NCBI GenBank assembly: GCA_016214425.1
Contig: JACRON010000182.1
Location: 1-13,098 of the forward strand
Length of the DNA stretch: 13,098 nucleotides
Reading direction: 5' to 3'
DNA from: Nitrospirota bacterium
GTDB lineage: Bacteria > Nitrospirota > CAKKRA01 > 9FT-COMBO-42-15
How positions within the stretch are numbered: position 1 is the stretch's first letter; the number at the start of each line of letters is the position of its first letter. The notes beneath the pieces were generated by a model. That model ran no database searches, had not been told where the DNA came from, and saw only the letters and a program-made list of their open reading frames with translations. The position numbers were made by a program, and so were the translations under genes. Of the stretch, positions 1 to 8,300 are shown piece after piece.

Positions 1-348
1 CATTGTCCTTTCTGCCCTCTCCCTTGAATAACCAATTATCCATCTTAACGCCAATGCAATCCTTCTTGAAGGCCTTATGTCAACCGGCACCTGATAAGAT
101 GCACCGCCTACCCTTCTTGATTTAACCTCTACAACAGGCTTGACATTTTCAATTGCTGACTTGAACACCTTTAACGGATCATTCCCTGTCTTTTCTTTTA
201 TAATATCAAATGCCTTATAACATACAGACTCAGCAAGGCTCTTCTTTCCCTGTTTCATAAGAACGCTTACAAATTTAGCAACAAGCTTGTTGTTAAATTT
301 TGGGTCTGGCAGTATCTCTCTTTTTACGGCTACTCTTCTTCTTGACAT
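1..348 (-). CDS. rpsG: 30S ribosomal protein S7, N-terminal part (gene runs off the window)
   Basis: The minus strand from the ATG at 348 encodes 116 residues, beginning MSRRRVAVKREILPDP and still open at position 1. This is the S7 N-terminus; bacterial S7 is about 156 residues, so roughly the last 40 are outside. The stretch VEVKSRRVGGASYQVPVD is the conserved S7 beta-hairpin region. S7 is a primary 16S rRNA binder that nucleates the 30S head and lies near the E site and mRNA exit channel. The ATG is preceded by an AAGGA-type ribosome binding site. The gene follows rpsL by 82 bases and is probably cotranscribed with it from the promoter at 895-923. In E. coli S7 also represses its own operon; no such site is visible here. 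ID is firm; only the missing end is unknown. Confidence 0.98.
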   Translation of the reverse strand, partial: MSRRRVAVKREILPDPKFNNKLVAKFVSVLMKQGKKSLAESVCYKAFDIIKEKTGNDPLKVFKSAIENVKPVVEVKSRRVGGASYQVPVDIRPSRRIALALRWIIGYSRERAERTM

Positions 349-430
349 ATCATTAAATCCTTCTTATAGCAAATATATTAAGTATCGTTACATCGTCATT
401 GACTATATTCTTTGAATGTTCACTATATAA

Positions 431-802
431 TTACTTTGGCCTCTTTGCCCCGTATTTTGACCTTCCCTGTTTTCTGTCCTGCACACCCAATGTATCCAGA
501 GCGCCCCTTACAATATGGTATCTGACACCCGGAAGGTCTTTAACCCTTCCGCCCCTTACTACAACAATGGAGTGCTCCTGCAGGTTGTGCCCCACACCAG
601 GTATGTAAGATGTTATCTCAACACCATTTGTAAGCCTGACCCTGGCCACTTTTCTCAATGCTGAGTTAGGCTTCTTTGGTGTGGTCGTATAAACCCTTAC
701 ACACACACCGCGCCTCTGGGGACAGCTCATCAGGGCAGGGCTCTTTGTCCTATTCTCTATCTTTTTTCTTCCCTTCTTAATTAACTGACTTATTGTTGGC
801 AC
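431..802 (-). CDS. rpsL: 30S ribosomal protein S12
   Basis: S12 sits at the decoding centre of the 30S subunit and takes part in tRNA selection accuracy. The open frame extends up to 868, but the true start is the GTG at 802. It lies 6 bases after a clear AAGGAG (809-814) and gives a 123-residue protein starting MPTISQLIKKGRKK, the usual S12 N-terminus and length. With this start the numbering matches E. coli (counting Met): TTTPKKPNS has Lys43 and VKDLPG has Lys88, Asp89 and Pro91. Thus the residues whose change gives streptomycin resistance in other bacteria are all wild type, and the Asp that is often methylthiolated is present. The C-terminus is RSKYGAKRPK. It is the first gene after rpoC, with its own promoter, and precedes rpsG. 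Confidence 0.98.
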   Translation of the reverse strand: MPTISQLIKKGRKKIENRTKSPALMSCPQRRGVCVRVYTTTPKKPNSALRKVARVRLTNGVEITSYIPGVGHNLQEHSIVVVRGGRVKDLPGVRYHIVRGALDTLGVQDRKQGRSKYGAKRPK

Positions 803-808
803 TAAACT

Positions 809-814
809 CTCCTT
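809..814 (-). promoter_or_regulatory. Ribosome binding site deciding the rpsL GTG start
   Basis: AAGGAG on the minus strand, 6 bases before the GTG at 802. No comparable site lies before the upstream in-frame start at 868. The protein from 802 has the normal S12 N-terminus, so the 22 extra residues of the longer frame are leader, not protein. Confidence 0.85.
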
Positions 815-857
815 AAAATTATCAAATCTTGCTTTATCTATTTGTAAAATCAATAAA

Positions 858-876
858 AAACAGAACAAACCTGTTT
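858..876 (-). other. Weak hairpin plus U-run in the rpsL leader
   Basis: In the transcript, AAACAG and CTGTTT arms (6 bp, 7-base loop) run directly into a run of six T. It lies between the promoter at 895-923 and the rpsL start, so it could be a weak attenuator. The stem has only two G-C pairs, so the structure is marginal and may have no role. Confidence 0.25.
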
Positions 877-894
877 AGTGAGAAAAACCTGTGT

Positions 895-923
895 ATTTTA
901 TTAGAAACTTTAAGACTTGTCAA
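895..923 (-). promoter_or_regulatory. Near-consensus sigma-70 promoter for rpsL-rpsG (str operon)
   Basis: On the minus strand a perfect TTGACA (918-923) is followed, after exactly 17 bases, by TAAAAT (895-900), five of six matches to the -10 consensus. Transcription would start near 887-889, giving an untranslated leader of about 85 bases before the rpsL GTG. It sits just downstream of the probable rpoC terminator. The arrangement indicates that the str genes have their own strong promoter rather than depending only on read-through from rpoBC. The call rests on sequence match and position. Confidence 0.8.
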
Positions 924-957
924 GGGTTTTCTTTTTGCCAAATGTAGCAAAAGGATA

Positions 958-989
958 TATCAGGGGCTTAATATATTAAGCCCCTGATA
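958..989 (-). terminator. 32-base perfect palindrome downstream of rpoC, probable terminator
   Basis: Bases 958-989 are a perfect palindrome: each half reads TATCAGGGGCTTAATA. It forms a hairpin with a GGGGC/GCCCC core, beginning 39 bases after the rpoC stop. On the minus strand it is followed by CCTTTTGC, so the T-tract is short (four T); the plus side has no T-tract. It separates rpoC from the rpsL promoter, which fits a terminator or partial terminator. It could instead be a dispersed palindromic repeat or an RNase site. Confidence 0.6.
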
Positions 990-1028
990 ACTAACTGACT
1001 GGATGCCAGTACTTTATAAAAAAGAACC

Positions 1029-4000
1029 TTAACTAACCTTTTCTTCTACTCTGTTTAATGCAGCCTCCTCAACTTTAGCCCGCTCCCGAACCTTCGCCTC
1101 CTTTTTAAATTTTATGTAGCTGTTTTTATATTCCGGCATGCCTGTTCCTGCAGGTATAGGCCTTCCAATAATCACATTCTCCTTAAGGCCTACAAGATAA
1201 TCAACCTTTCCGCTTATGCTTGCCTCTGTTAATACCCTTGTTGTCTCCTGGAAGGATGCAGCAGAAATAAAGCTGTCTGTTGTTAAGGCAGCCTTTGTTA
1301 TGCCAAGCAGTATCGGCTTTCCGATTGCAGGCTTGCCGCCCTTTGCAATGACGCGTTCGTTTTCAGCCGAAAAGTCAAACCTGTCTACCTGGCTGCCGAT
1401 CAAGAAATCAGTATCACCAGTATCTTCTATCTTGACCTTCCTGAGCATTTGCCTTACTATTACCTCAATATGCTTATCATTAATGGCAACACCCTGTAAT
1501 CTGTAAACCTGCTGCACCTCGTCAACAAGATATTTCTGCAGCTCCTTTGGACCAAGGATATCAAGTATGTCATGGGGATTAGCAGCGCCGTCCATTAAAG
1601 GCTCGCCTGCCATTACCCAGTCGCCTTCATGCACATTAACATGCTTTCCTTTGGGAATAAAATACTCCTTTGCCTCTCCCATCTCATTCTTGACAACAAT
1701 CTTCCTCATGCCCTTTACAAAACCGCCGTATTCTATGGTTCCGTCTATCTCGCTGATTACTGCCTGCTCCTTTGGCTTTCTTGCCTCAAAGAGCTCAGCA
1801 ACCCTTGGCAGACCGCCTGTAATATCCTTTGTCTTTGTCGTCTCTCTCGGTATCTTTACAAGCACATCGCCGGGATACACATAATCGCCCTTGTCAATCA
1901 GGATATGCGCGCCGATTGGAAGAAGGTATCTCGCAACAGTCTTGTTATGTTCATCCTTTATTGAGATGCGCGGCCTTAATGTTGTTCCCTGATAATCAAT
2001 AACAACCCTTCTTGAAAGGCCTGTCACCTCATCAACCTCTTCCTTTATTGTCTCACCGTCAAGAATATCACCGAAGGCAACCCTGCCGCCTGCCTCTGTC
2101 ATAATCGGCATTGAGTAAGGATCCCACTCAACAAGCTTCTGGCCTGCTATAACCGCCTTGCCGTCTTCAATCTTTATCTTTGCGCCGTAGACAACAGAGT
2201 ACCTCTCCTTCTCCCTTCCTGTCTCATCATAGATTGCTATTCTGCCGTTGCGGTTCATGGCAACCATATCGCCGTCTTTATTTTTTACAGTATTCAGGTT
2301 AATATATTTCAAGCTGCCGGAGTTCTTCGCCTCCAATACTGTCTGCTCAACAACCTTGCTTGCAGTGCCGCCAATATGGAAGGTTCTCATTGTAAGCTGT
2401 GTGCCTGGCTCGCCGATGGACTGCGCAGCAATTATACCTACTGCTTCGCCTTTGTCCGCTAACTTACCCCTTGAAAGGTCCCTTCCATAGCACTTTACGC
2501 ATATACCTTGCCTTGACTGACAGGTAAGAACAGACCTTATCTTAATCCTGTCAATACCTGCATCAATAATCTTTTTTACAAGGTTCTCATTTATCTCCTC
2601 AGCTCCCTTTATTATAACCTCGCCTGTCAGCGGGTCTTTCACATCCTCTGCAACTACCCTTCCAAGAATCCTCTCCTCAAATGGCTCAATAATCTCTCCG
2701 CCTTCAACAAGGGATGTCACATAGATGCCGTCTATGGACATACAGTCATCCTCTGCAATGATAACATTTTGTGCAACATCCACAAGCCGCCTTGTAAGAT
2801 AACCTGAGTTTGCTGTCTTTAATGCAGTATCAGCAAGACCCTTTCTTGCGCCATGTGTGGAGATAAAGTACTGCTGCACTGTTAAGCCTTCCCTGAAGTT
2901 TGCAGTAATAGGCATTTCAATAATCTCTCCGGACGGCTTTGCCATCAGGCCTCTCATGCCGCCAAGCTGCCTTATCTGCTGCGTGCTGCCCCTTGCGCCT
3001 GAATCAGCCATCATGAAGATAGAGTTAAATTCCCTTCTCTCTTTTGAGGCAACCTCACCTGCCTCGGCCTTTACAACACCTGCCCTCTCCACACCGAGCT
3101 CTTTCATCATCTCATTTGCAACTATCTCCGTTACATGCGCCCAAATATCAATAACCTTATTGTATCTTTCACCCTTTGTTATCAGGCCGTCTGCATACTG
3201 TTTTTCTATCTCCATTACCTCTTTTTCTGCTGCCTTGATCAATTCAGCCTTCTTTGTCGGGATATGCATGTCATCAATACATATAGATATCCCTGATTTT
3301 GTGGCATATCTGAAGCCTGTCTCTTTTATCTTATCCAAGAAGACAATGGTCTCCCTCTGGCCTGCCTCGCGATAGCTGTAGTCAATAAGCTTGGCTATTT
3401 CCTTTTTGACCATCTCCTTATTTATCATGGAAAATGGCAGGCCCTTTGGCAGTATCTCGCTTAGCAGCACTCTTCCAACTGTAGTATCAACCAATTTTCC
3501 GTCAATCCTTACCTTTATCTTTGCATGTATATCAAGCTCATCCGCATCATAGGCGATTCTGACCTCAAGAGGGTTGTAGAATATCTTCCCCTCTCCCTTT
3601 ACGCCTGTCTTCTCCTTTGTAAGATAATAGCAGCCTAAAACCATATCCTGCGAAGGAACCATAATAGGCTTGCCATTGGCAGGGGACAGTATGCTGTTAA
3701 TAGACATCATCAATACCCTTGCCTCAATCTGCGCCTCAACTGAAAGGGGGACATGAACAGCCATCTGGTCGCCGTCAAAGTCTGCATTGAATGCAGCGCA
3801 GACAAGGGGATGGAGCCTTATTGCCTTTCCCTCCACAAGGACAGGGTCAAAGGCCTGTATGCCGAGCCTGTGCAGGGTCGGCGCCCTGTTTAATAATACA
3901 GGATGCTCCCTTATCACATCTTCAAGGATATCCCAGACCTCTCGACGCTTCTCCTTCTCCACCAATTTTTTTGCACTCTTTATAGTAGTTGCGTATCCCT

Positions 4001-5162
4001 TTTCCTCAAGCCTGTGGAAGATAAAGGGCTTAAATAGCTCAAGGGCCATCTTCTTTGGCAGACCGCACTGATGGAGTTTTAATTCAGGGCCGACAACAAT
4101 GACTGACCTGCCTGAATAGTCAACCCTCTTTCCAAGGAGATTCTGCCTGAACCTTCCCTGCTTGCCCTTCAGCATGTCGCTTAAGGATTTTAACGGCCTC
4201 TTGTTCGGCCCCCTTATTACCCTTGCTCGTCTGCCATTGTCAAAGAGCGCATCAACGGCCTCCTGCAGCATCCTTTTTTCATTTCTTATAATGACAGCAG
4301 GGGCATTTAGCTCATAGAGCCTCTTTAATCTGTTGTTCCTGTTTATAACGCGCCTGTATAAGTCGTTTAGATCAGAGGTTGCAAATCTGCCGCCGTCTAA
4401 TGGCACAAGCGGCCTTAGTTCAGGAGGCAAAACAGGGATAACATCTAAAATCATCCACTCAGGTTTGTTGCCTGACTTTTTGAATGACTCTACTACCTTA
4501 AGCCTCTTGGTTAATTTTTTCTTAACAGCAGCTGATGTGGCAATCTTTATCTTATTGCGGAGCTCCTCCCACAAGGCATCAATATTCACCCTCTTTAAGA
4601 GCTCCTTTATTGCCTCTGCGCCCATCTCCGCACGGAAGCCGCTTCCGTACTCCTGAGCAAGGGAGCGGTATTTCTCCTCGCCGACAAGCTCCTTCTCCTT
4701 TACAGGTGCTTCAGCAGGGTCAATTACAACATACTCCTCAAAATAGAGGACCCTCTCAAGCTGCTTTAAGGTCATGTCAAGAAGGTTGCCGATCCTGCTT
4801 GGAAGTCCCTTCAAAAACCAGATATGCGCAACAGGGCTTGCAAGCTCAATGTGCCCAAGCCTCTCGCGGCGAACCTTTGACTGGATAACCTCAACACCGC
4901 ACTTGTCGCAGACAATGCCGCGGTGCTTCATCCTCTTATACTTTCCGCAGTTGCACTCCCAGTCCTTTGTAGGACCGAATATTTTTGCACAGAACAGGCC
5001 GTCCCGCTCTGGCTTAAAGGAACGGTAATTGATGGTCTCTGGTTTTTTGACCTCGCCATAAGACCATGAGCGGATCTTCTCTGGCGATGTCAACCTTATT
5101 CTTATGGCATCAAAGCTGACAGTCTCTTTTGCCTTTTCAAAAAGGGTATTTATATCCTGCAA
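1029..5162 (-). CDS. rpoC: DNA-directed RNA polymerase subunit beta'
   Basis: This subunit carries the catalytic Mg2+ site of RNA polymerase. The open frame extends to 5219, but the best start is the TTG at 5162: it follows AGGAGG by 7 bases and gives 1,377 residues. That start places the N-terminal zinc cysteines at 70, 72, 85 and 88, exactly as in E. coli. Other landmarks are NADFDGD with metal-binding Asp 461, 463 and 465, the second zinc site at Cys 807, 881, 888 and 891, the bridge helix near 762-797 (GARKGLAD), and the trigger loop LTMRTFHIGG (Met925, Arg926, His929). About 178 residues separate that loop from DITGGLPRVAELFEAR at 1113, corresponding to the SI3 insertion of Proteobacteria and relatives. 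It follows rpoB after a 192-base gap and ends before a terminator-like palindrome. Confidence 0.98.
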   Translation of the reverse strand: MQDINTLFEKAKETVSFDAIRIRLTSPEKIRSWSYGEVKKPETINYRSFKPERDGLFCAKIFGPTKDWECNCGKYKRMKHRGIVCDKCGVEVIQSKVRRERLGHIELASPVAHIWFLKGLPSRIGNLLDMTLKQLERVLYFEEYVVIDPAEAPVKEKELVGEEKYRSLAQEYGSGFRAEMGAEAIKELLKRVNIDALWEELRNKIKIATSAAVKKKLTKRLKVVESFKKSGNKPEWMILDVIPVLPPELRPLVPLDGGRFATSDLNDLYRRVINRNNRLKRLYELNAPAVIIRNEKRMLQEAVDALFDNGRRARVIRGPNKRPLKSLSDMLKGKQGRFRQNLLGKRVDYSGRSVIVVGPELKLHQCGLPKKMALELFKPFIFHRLEEKGYATTIKSAKKLVEKEKRREVWDILEDVIREHPVLLNRAPTLHRLGIQAFDPVLVEGKAIRLHPLVCAAFNADFDGDQMAVHVPLSVEAQIEARVLMMSINSILSPANGKPIMVPSQDMVLGCYYLTKEKTGVKGEGKIFYNPLEVRIAYDADELDIHAKIKVRIDGKLVDTTVGRVLLSEILPKGLPFSMINKEMVKKEIAKLIDYSYREAGQRETIVFLDKIKETGFRYATKSGISICIDDMHIPTKKAELIKAAEKEVMEIEKQYADGLITKGERYNKVIDIWAHVTEIVANEMMKELGVERAGVVKAEAGEVASKERREFNSIFMMADSGARGSTQQIRQLGGMRGLMAKPSGEIIEMPITANFREGLTVQQYFISTHGARKGLADTALKTANSGYLTRRLVDVAQNVIIAEDDCMSIDGIYVTSLVEGGEIIEPFEERILGRVVAEDVKDPLTGEVIIKGAEEINENLVKKIIDAGIDRIKIRSVLTCQSRQGICVKCYGRDLSRGKLADKGEAVGIIAAQSIGEPGTQLTMRTFHIGGTASKVVEQTVLEAKNSGSLKYINLNTVKNKDGDMVAMNRNGRIAIYDETGREKERYSVVYGAKIKIEDGKAVIAGQKLVEWDPYSMPIMTEAGGRVAFGDILDGETIKEEVDEVTGLSRRVVIDYQGTTLRPRISIKDEHNKTVARYLLPIGAHILIDKGDYVYPGDVLVKIPRETTKTKDITGGLPRVAELFEARKPKEQAVISEIDGTIEYGGFVKGMRKIVVKNEMGEAKEYFIPKGKHVNVHEGDWVMAGEPLMDGAANPHDILDILGPKELQKYLVDEVQQVYRLQGVAINDKHIEVIVRQMLRKVKIEDTGDTDFLIGSQVDRFDFSAENERVIAKGGKPAIGKPILLGITKAALTTDSFISAASFQETTRVLTEASISGKVDYLVGLKENVIIGRPIPAGTGMPEYKNSYIKFKKEAKVRERAKVEEAALNRVEEKVS

Positions 5163-5169
5163 CGTATGC

Positions 5170-5175
5170 CCTCCT
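5170..5175 (-). promoter_or_regulatory. Ribosome binding site deciding the rpoC TTG start
   Basis: AGGAGG on the minus strand, 7 bases before the TTG at 5162. The upstream candidates, TTG at 5219 and ATG at 5195, have no such site. The ATG is also buried in the stem of the hairpin at 5185-5215. Confidence 0.85.
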
Positions 5176-5184
5176 GTTTGCAGC

Positions 5185-5347
5185 AGTTTAGCCATTTCTT
5201 TAAAATGGCTAAACTTCAATGTAAAATGAAAATTTTAAAATGTAAATTGCAAATTTTTAATGACTTTTTTCCATAACTTTGCATCTTTCACTTTGCATTT
5301 TGCAATTTTCAATGATGTTTAGCGGTTCTTTATAGAAACGCTAAACA
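5185..5347. repeat. AT-rich rpoB-rpoC gap with two related palindromes
   Basis: The gap between rpoB and the rpoC start is 192 bases, long for this pair. Its rpoC-side palindrome (5185-5215) has perfect 13-bp arms, AGTTTAGCCATTT and its complement, around a 5-base loop. Its rpoB-side palindrome (5316-5347) has 9-bp arms TGTTTAGCG/CGCTAAACA plus an inner TTCT/AGAA. Both share GTTTAGC/GCTAAAC ends and TTCTTTA near the loop. The AT-rich interior also holds an imperfect inverted repeat: ATGAAAATTTTAAAATG near 5227 against the complement of CATTTTGCAATTTTCAA near 5296. Neither hairpin has a T-tract on the minus strand. It may be a small REP/REPIN- or MITE-like element, or an RNA-processing spacer. 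No coding sequence is supported. Confidence 0.6.
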
Positions 5348-5354
5348 GTTACTT

Positions 5355-8300
5355 TTAATCTTCCTTACTTTGTTTAATTAATTCTACATCAAGGCAGAGG
5401 CTCTGCAGCTCCTTTATCAATACATTAAATGACTCTGGCAGGCCTGCCTCTAAATAATTCTTTCCCTTTACAATTGCCTCATATATTTTTGAGCGTCCTG
5501 GTACATCGTCAGACTTTATTGTCAGGAACTCCTGCAATGAAAAGGTGGCGCCGTAAGCCTGAAGCGCCCAAACCTCCATCTCTCCAAGCCTCTGGCCGCC
5601 GAACTGCGCCTTGCCGCCAAGCGGCTGCTGTGTAACAAGGGAGTAAGGACCGATAGACCTTGCATGTATCTTGTCATCAACAAGGTGGTGGAGCTTCATT
5701 ATATACATATATCCAACAGTAACATCCCTGTCAAAGGACTTGCCTGTTCTTCCATCATAAAGGGTTATCTGACCGCTTGATGGAAGCCTTGCTTTTTTAA
5801 GCATATCCTTTATCTCTGATTCTGTTGCCCCTTCAAAGACAGGCGATGAAACATAAAGGCCAAGGGCACTTGCAGCCCAGCCAAGATGGGTCTCAAGTAT
5901 CTGCCCCACATTCATCCTTGAAGGAACACCAAGTGGATTTAATACAATCTCCACAGGCGTACCGTCAGGAAGATAGGGCATATCCTCCTCAGGCAGGATG
6001 CGTGATACTACGCCTTTGTTGCCGTGTCTTCCTGCCATCTTGTCGCCCACAGAGAGCTTTCTCTTCATTGCAATATAGACCTTAACAAGCTTTATAACAC
6101 CCGGAGGAAGCTCATCTCCTTTCTTAAATCGGCTCATCCTTTCATCAAAGATTGTTTGTAAAATATCAATCTGGTCATTTGTTGACCTTTCTATCTCCTC
6201 TAATTTCTCCTGATATTCAGGGTCGGCTATCTGAATATTTTCAAGGTCCCTGTCAGATATGCGGTCTAATACAGCCTGCGTAAATTTCTTCTTTTTTGAT
6301 AGAATGACATCGCCTGTCTCTGAATCAATTACATCCTCAACAGCAGTCTGACCCGGCAGGACTTCCTTTATCTTTGCATATTTTTCTTCCTCAATAATCC
6401 TCAGGTCATCCTGATAATCCCTCTGGAGCCTCTGCATATCCTCATTCTCAATGCTCTTTGTCCTCTCATCCTTTTCAACGCCCTTTCTTGAGAATATCTT
6501 TACATCAACTATAGTGCCCTCAATGCCCGGAGGAACAGTTAAGGATGCATCCTTTACATCCCCTGCCTTCTCTCCAAAGATAGCGCGGAGTAATTTTTCT
6601 TCAGGTGTAAGCTGTGTCTCGCCCTTTGGCGTAACCTTTCCCACAAGGATATCGCCTGGCTTTATCTCTGCGCCTATGCATATTATTCCGCTCTCATCAA
6701 GATTTCTTAAGGCATCTTCGCTGACATTCGGTATATCCCTTGTTATCTCCTCCTTGCCGAGCTTTGTATCCCTTGCCTCAATCTCAAATTCTTCAATATG
6801 TATGGATGAAAATTTGTCTTCCTTCGCAAGCTTCTCGCTAATCAATATTGCATCCTCAAAGTTGTACCCCTCCCATGGCATGAATGCAACAAGGACATTC
6901 CTGCCAAGGGCAAGCTCGCCAAGCTCTGTTGCAGGGCCGTCTGCCAATACCTGCCCTTTTATAACCCTGTCTCCAACATGTACTATCGGCTTCTGATTAA
7001 CACAGGTATTCTGGTTTGATCGCTTGAACTTAATAAGATTGTATACATCAAGATCGCTCTCAGCCGACTCCTCTTTTGACCTGCCTTTTTTACCTGAGCT
7101 ATCTGCCTTTACAACAATCCTTGCGGCATCAATACTCTCAACATAACCGCTCCTCTTGGCAAGAACCACAATGCCAGAGTCTCTTGCAACAACATCCTCC
7201 ATTCCTGTGCCCACATAAGGTGCATCAGTGCTCAATAGTGGAACAGCCTGCCTCTGCATGTTTGAGCCCATTAAGGCGCGGTTTGCGTCATCATTTTCCA
7301 AAAATGGGACCAATGCTGTTGCAACGCTGACAATCTGCTTTGGCGAGACATCCATAAACTCCACCTTCTCATGCGAAACAAGGACAAACTCGCCTTTGTG
7401 CCTTGCAGATATGCTCTCTGATACAAGGCGACCCTTTTCATCAACAGGAGAGTTTGCCTGTGCCACAACATAATCCTCGCCGTCTATTGCAGAGAGATAA
7501 ACTATCTCATCTGTTATCTTGCCGTTCACAACCTTTCTGTAAGGCGTCTCTATAAAACCAAATTCATTTACCCTTGCAAAGGTTGAGAGGGATGTTATAA
7601 GGCCGATATTCGGCCCCTCAGGCGTCTCAATTGGGCATATCCTGCCGTAGTGCGTTGTGTGAACATCCCTTACCTCAAAGCCTGCCCTCTCCCTTGTCAG
7701 ACCCCCTGGGCCGAGTGCGCTCAGCCTCCTCTTATGGGTAATCTCTGCAAGAGGATTTGTCTGATCCATAAACTGAGAAAGTTGACTGCTTCCGAAGAAC
7801 TCCTTTACTGCAGCCATAACAGGCTTTGCATTTATAAGGTCATGGGGCAGTATAGCATCCATATCAAGGATATTCATCCTCTCCTTTATTGCCCTCTCCA
7901 TCCTTACCAGACCTACCCTGAACTGATTCTCAAGCAGCTCGCCTACTGACCTTACCCTTCTGTTTCCAAGATGGTCTATGTCGTCTATCTCACCCTTGCC
8001 CACCCTGAGATTCAGGAGGTATCTTATAACCTCAATAATATCCTCTGGCGTTAACACCCTTTTTTCAAGCGGTATGTCCAGCTTCAATTTCTTATTCAGC
8101 TTCATCCTGCCGACAGGAGAAAGGTCATACCTCTTTGGGTCATAAAAGAGGCTCTCAAAGAGGAGCTTGGCAGTCTCAATGGTGGGAACCTCGCCTGGCC
8201 TTAATCTCTTATAGATCTCTACCTTTGCCTCTTCCTTAGAACCCACCTTATCCATCATCATGGTATCTCGGATAGATGCTATAACCTGAACGCCGTCAAT

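Noticed and set aside
431..868. S12 with a 22-residue hydrophobic N-terminal extension starting at 868
   Set aside because: The extension is leader sequence between the promoter and the AAGGAG/GTG start. S12 has no such extension, and the length from GTG 802 is normal.
5163..5219. N-terminal extension of RpoC from TTG 5219 or ATG 5195
   Set aside because: No ribosome binding site, sequence unlike RpoC N-termini, and it is encoded by a 13-bp hairpin. TTG 5162 fits much better.
6451..6996. Plus-strand 181-residue frame inside rpoB, and similar frames at 2857-3375 and 3787-4071
   Set aside because: All are antisense to strongly conserved rpoB or rpoC coding sequence, with no family resemblance or start signals.
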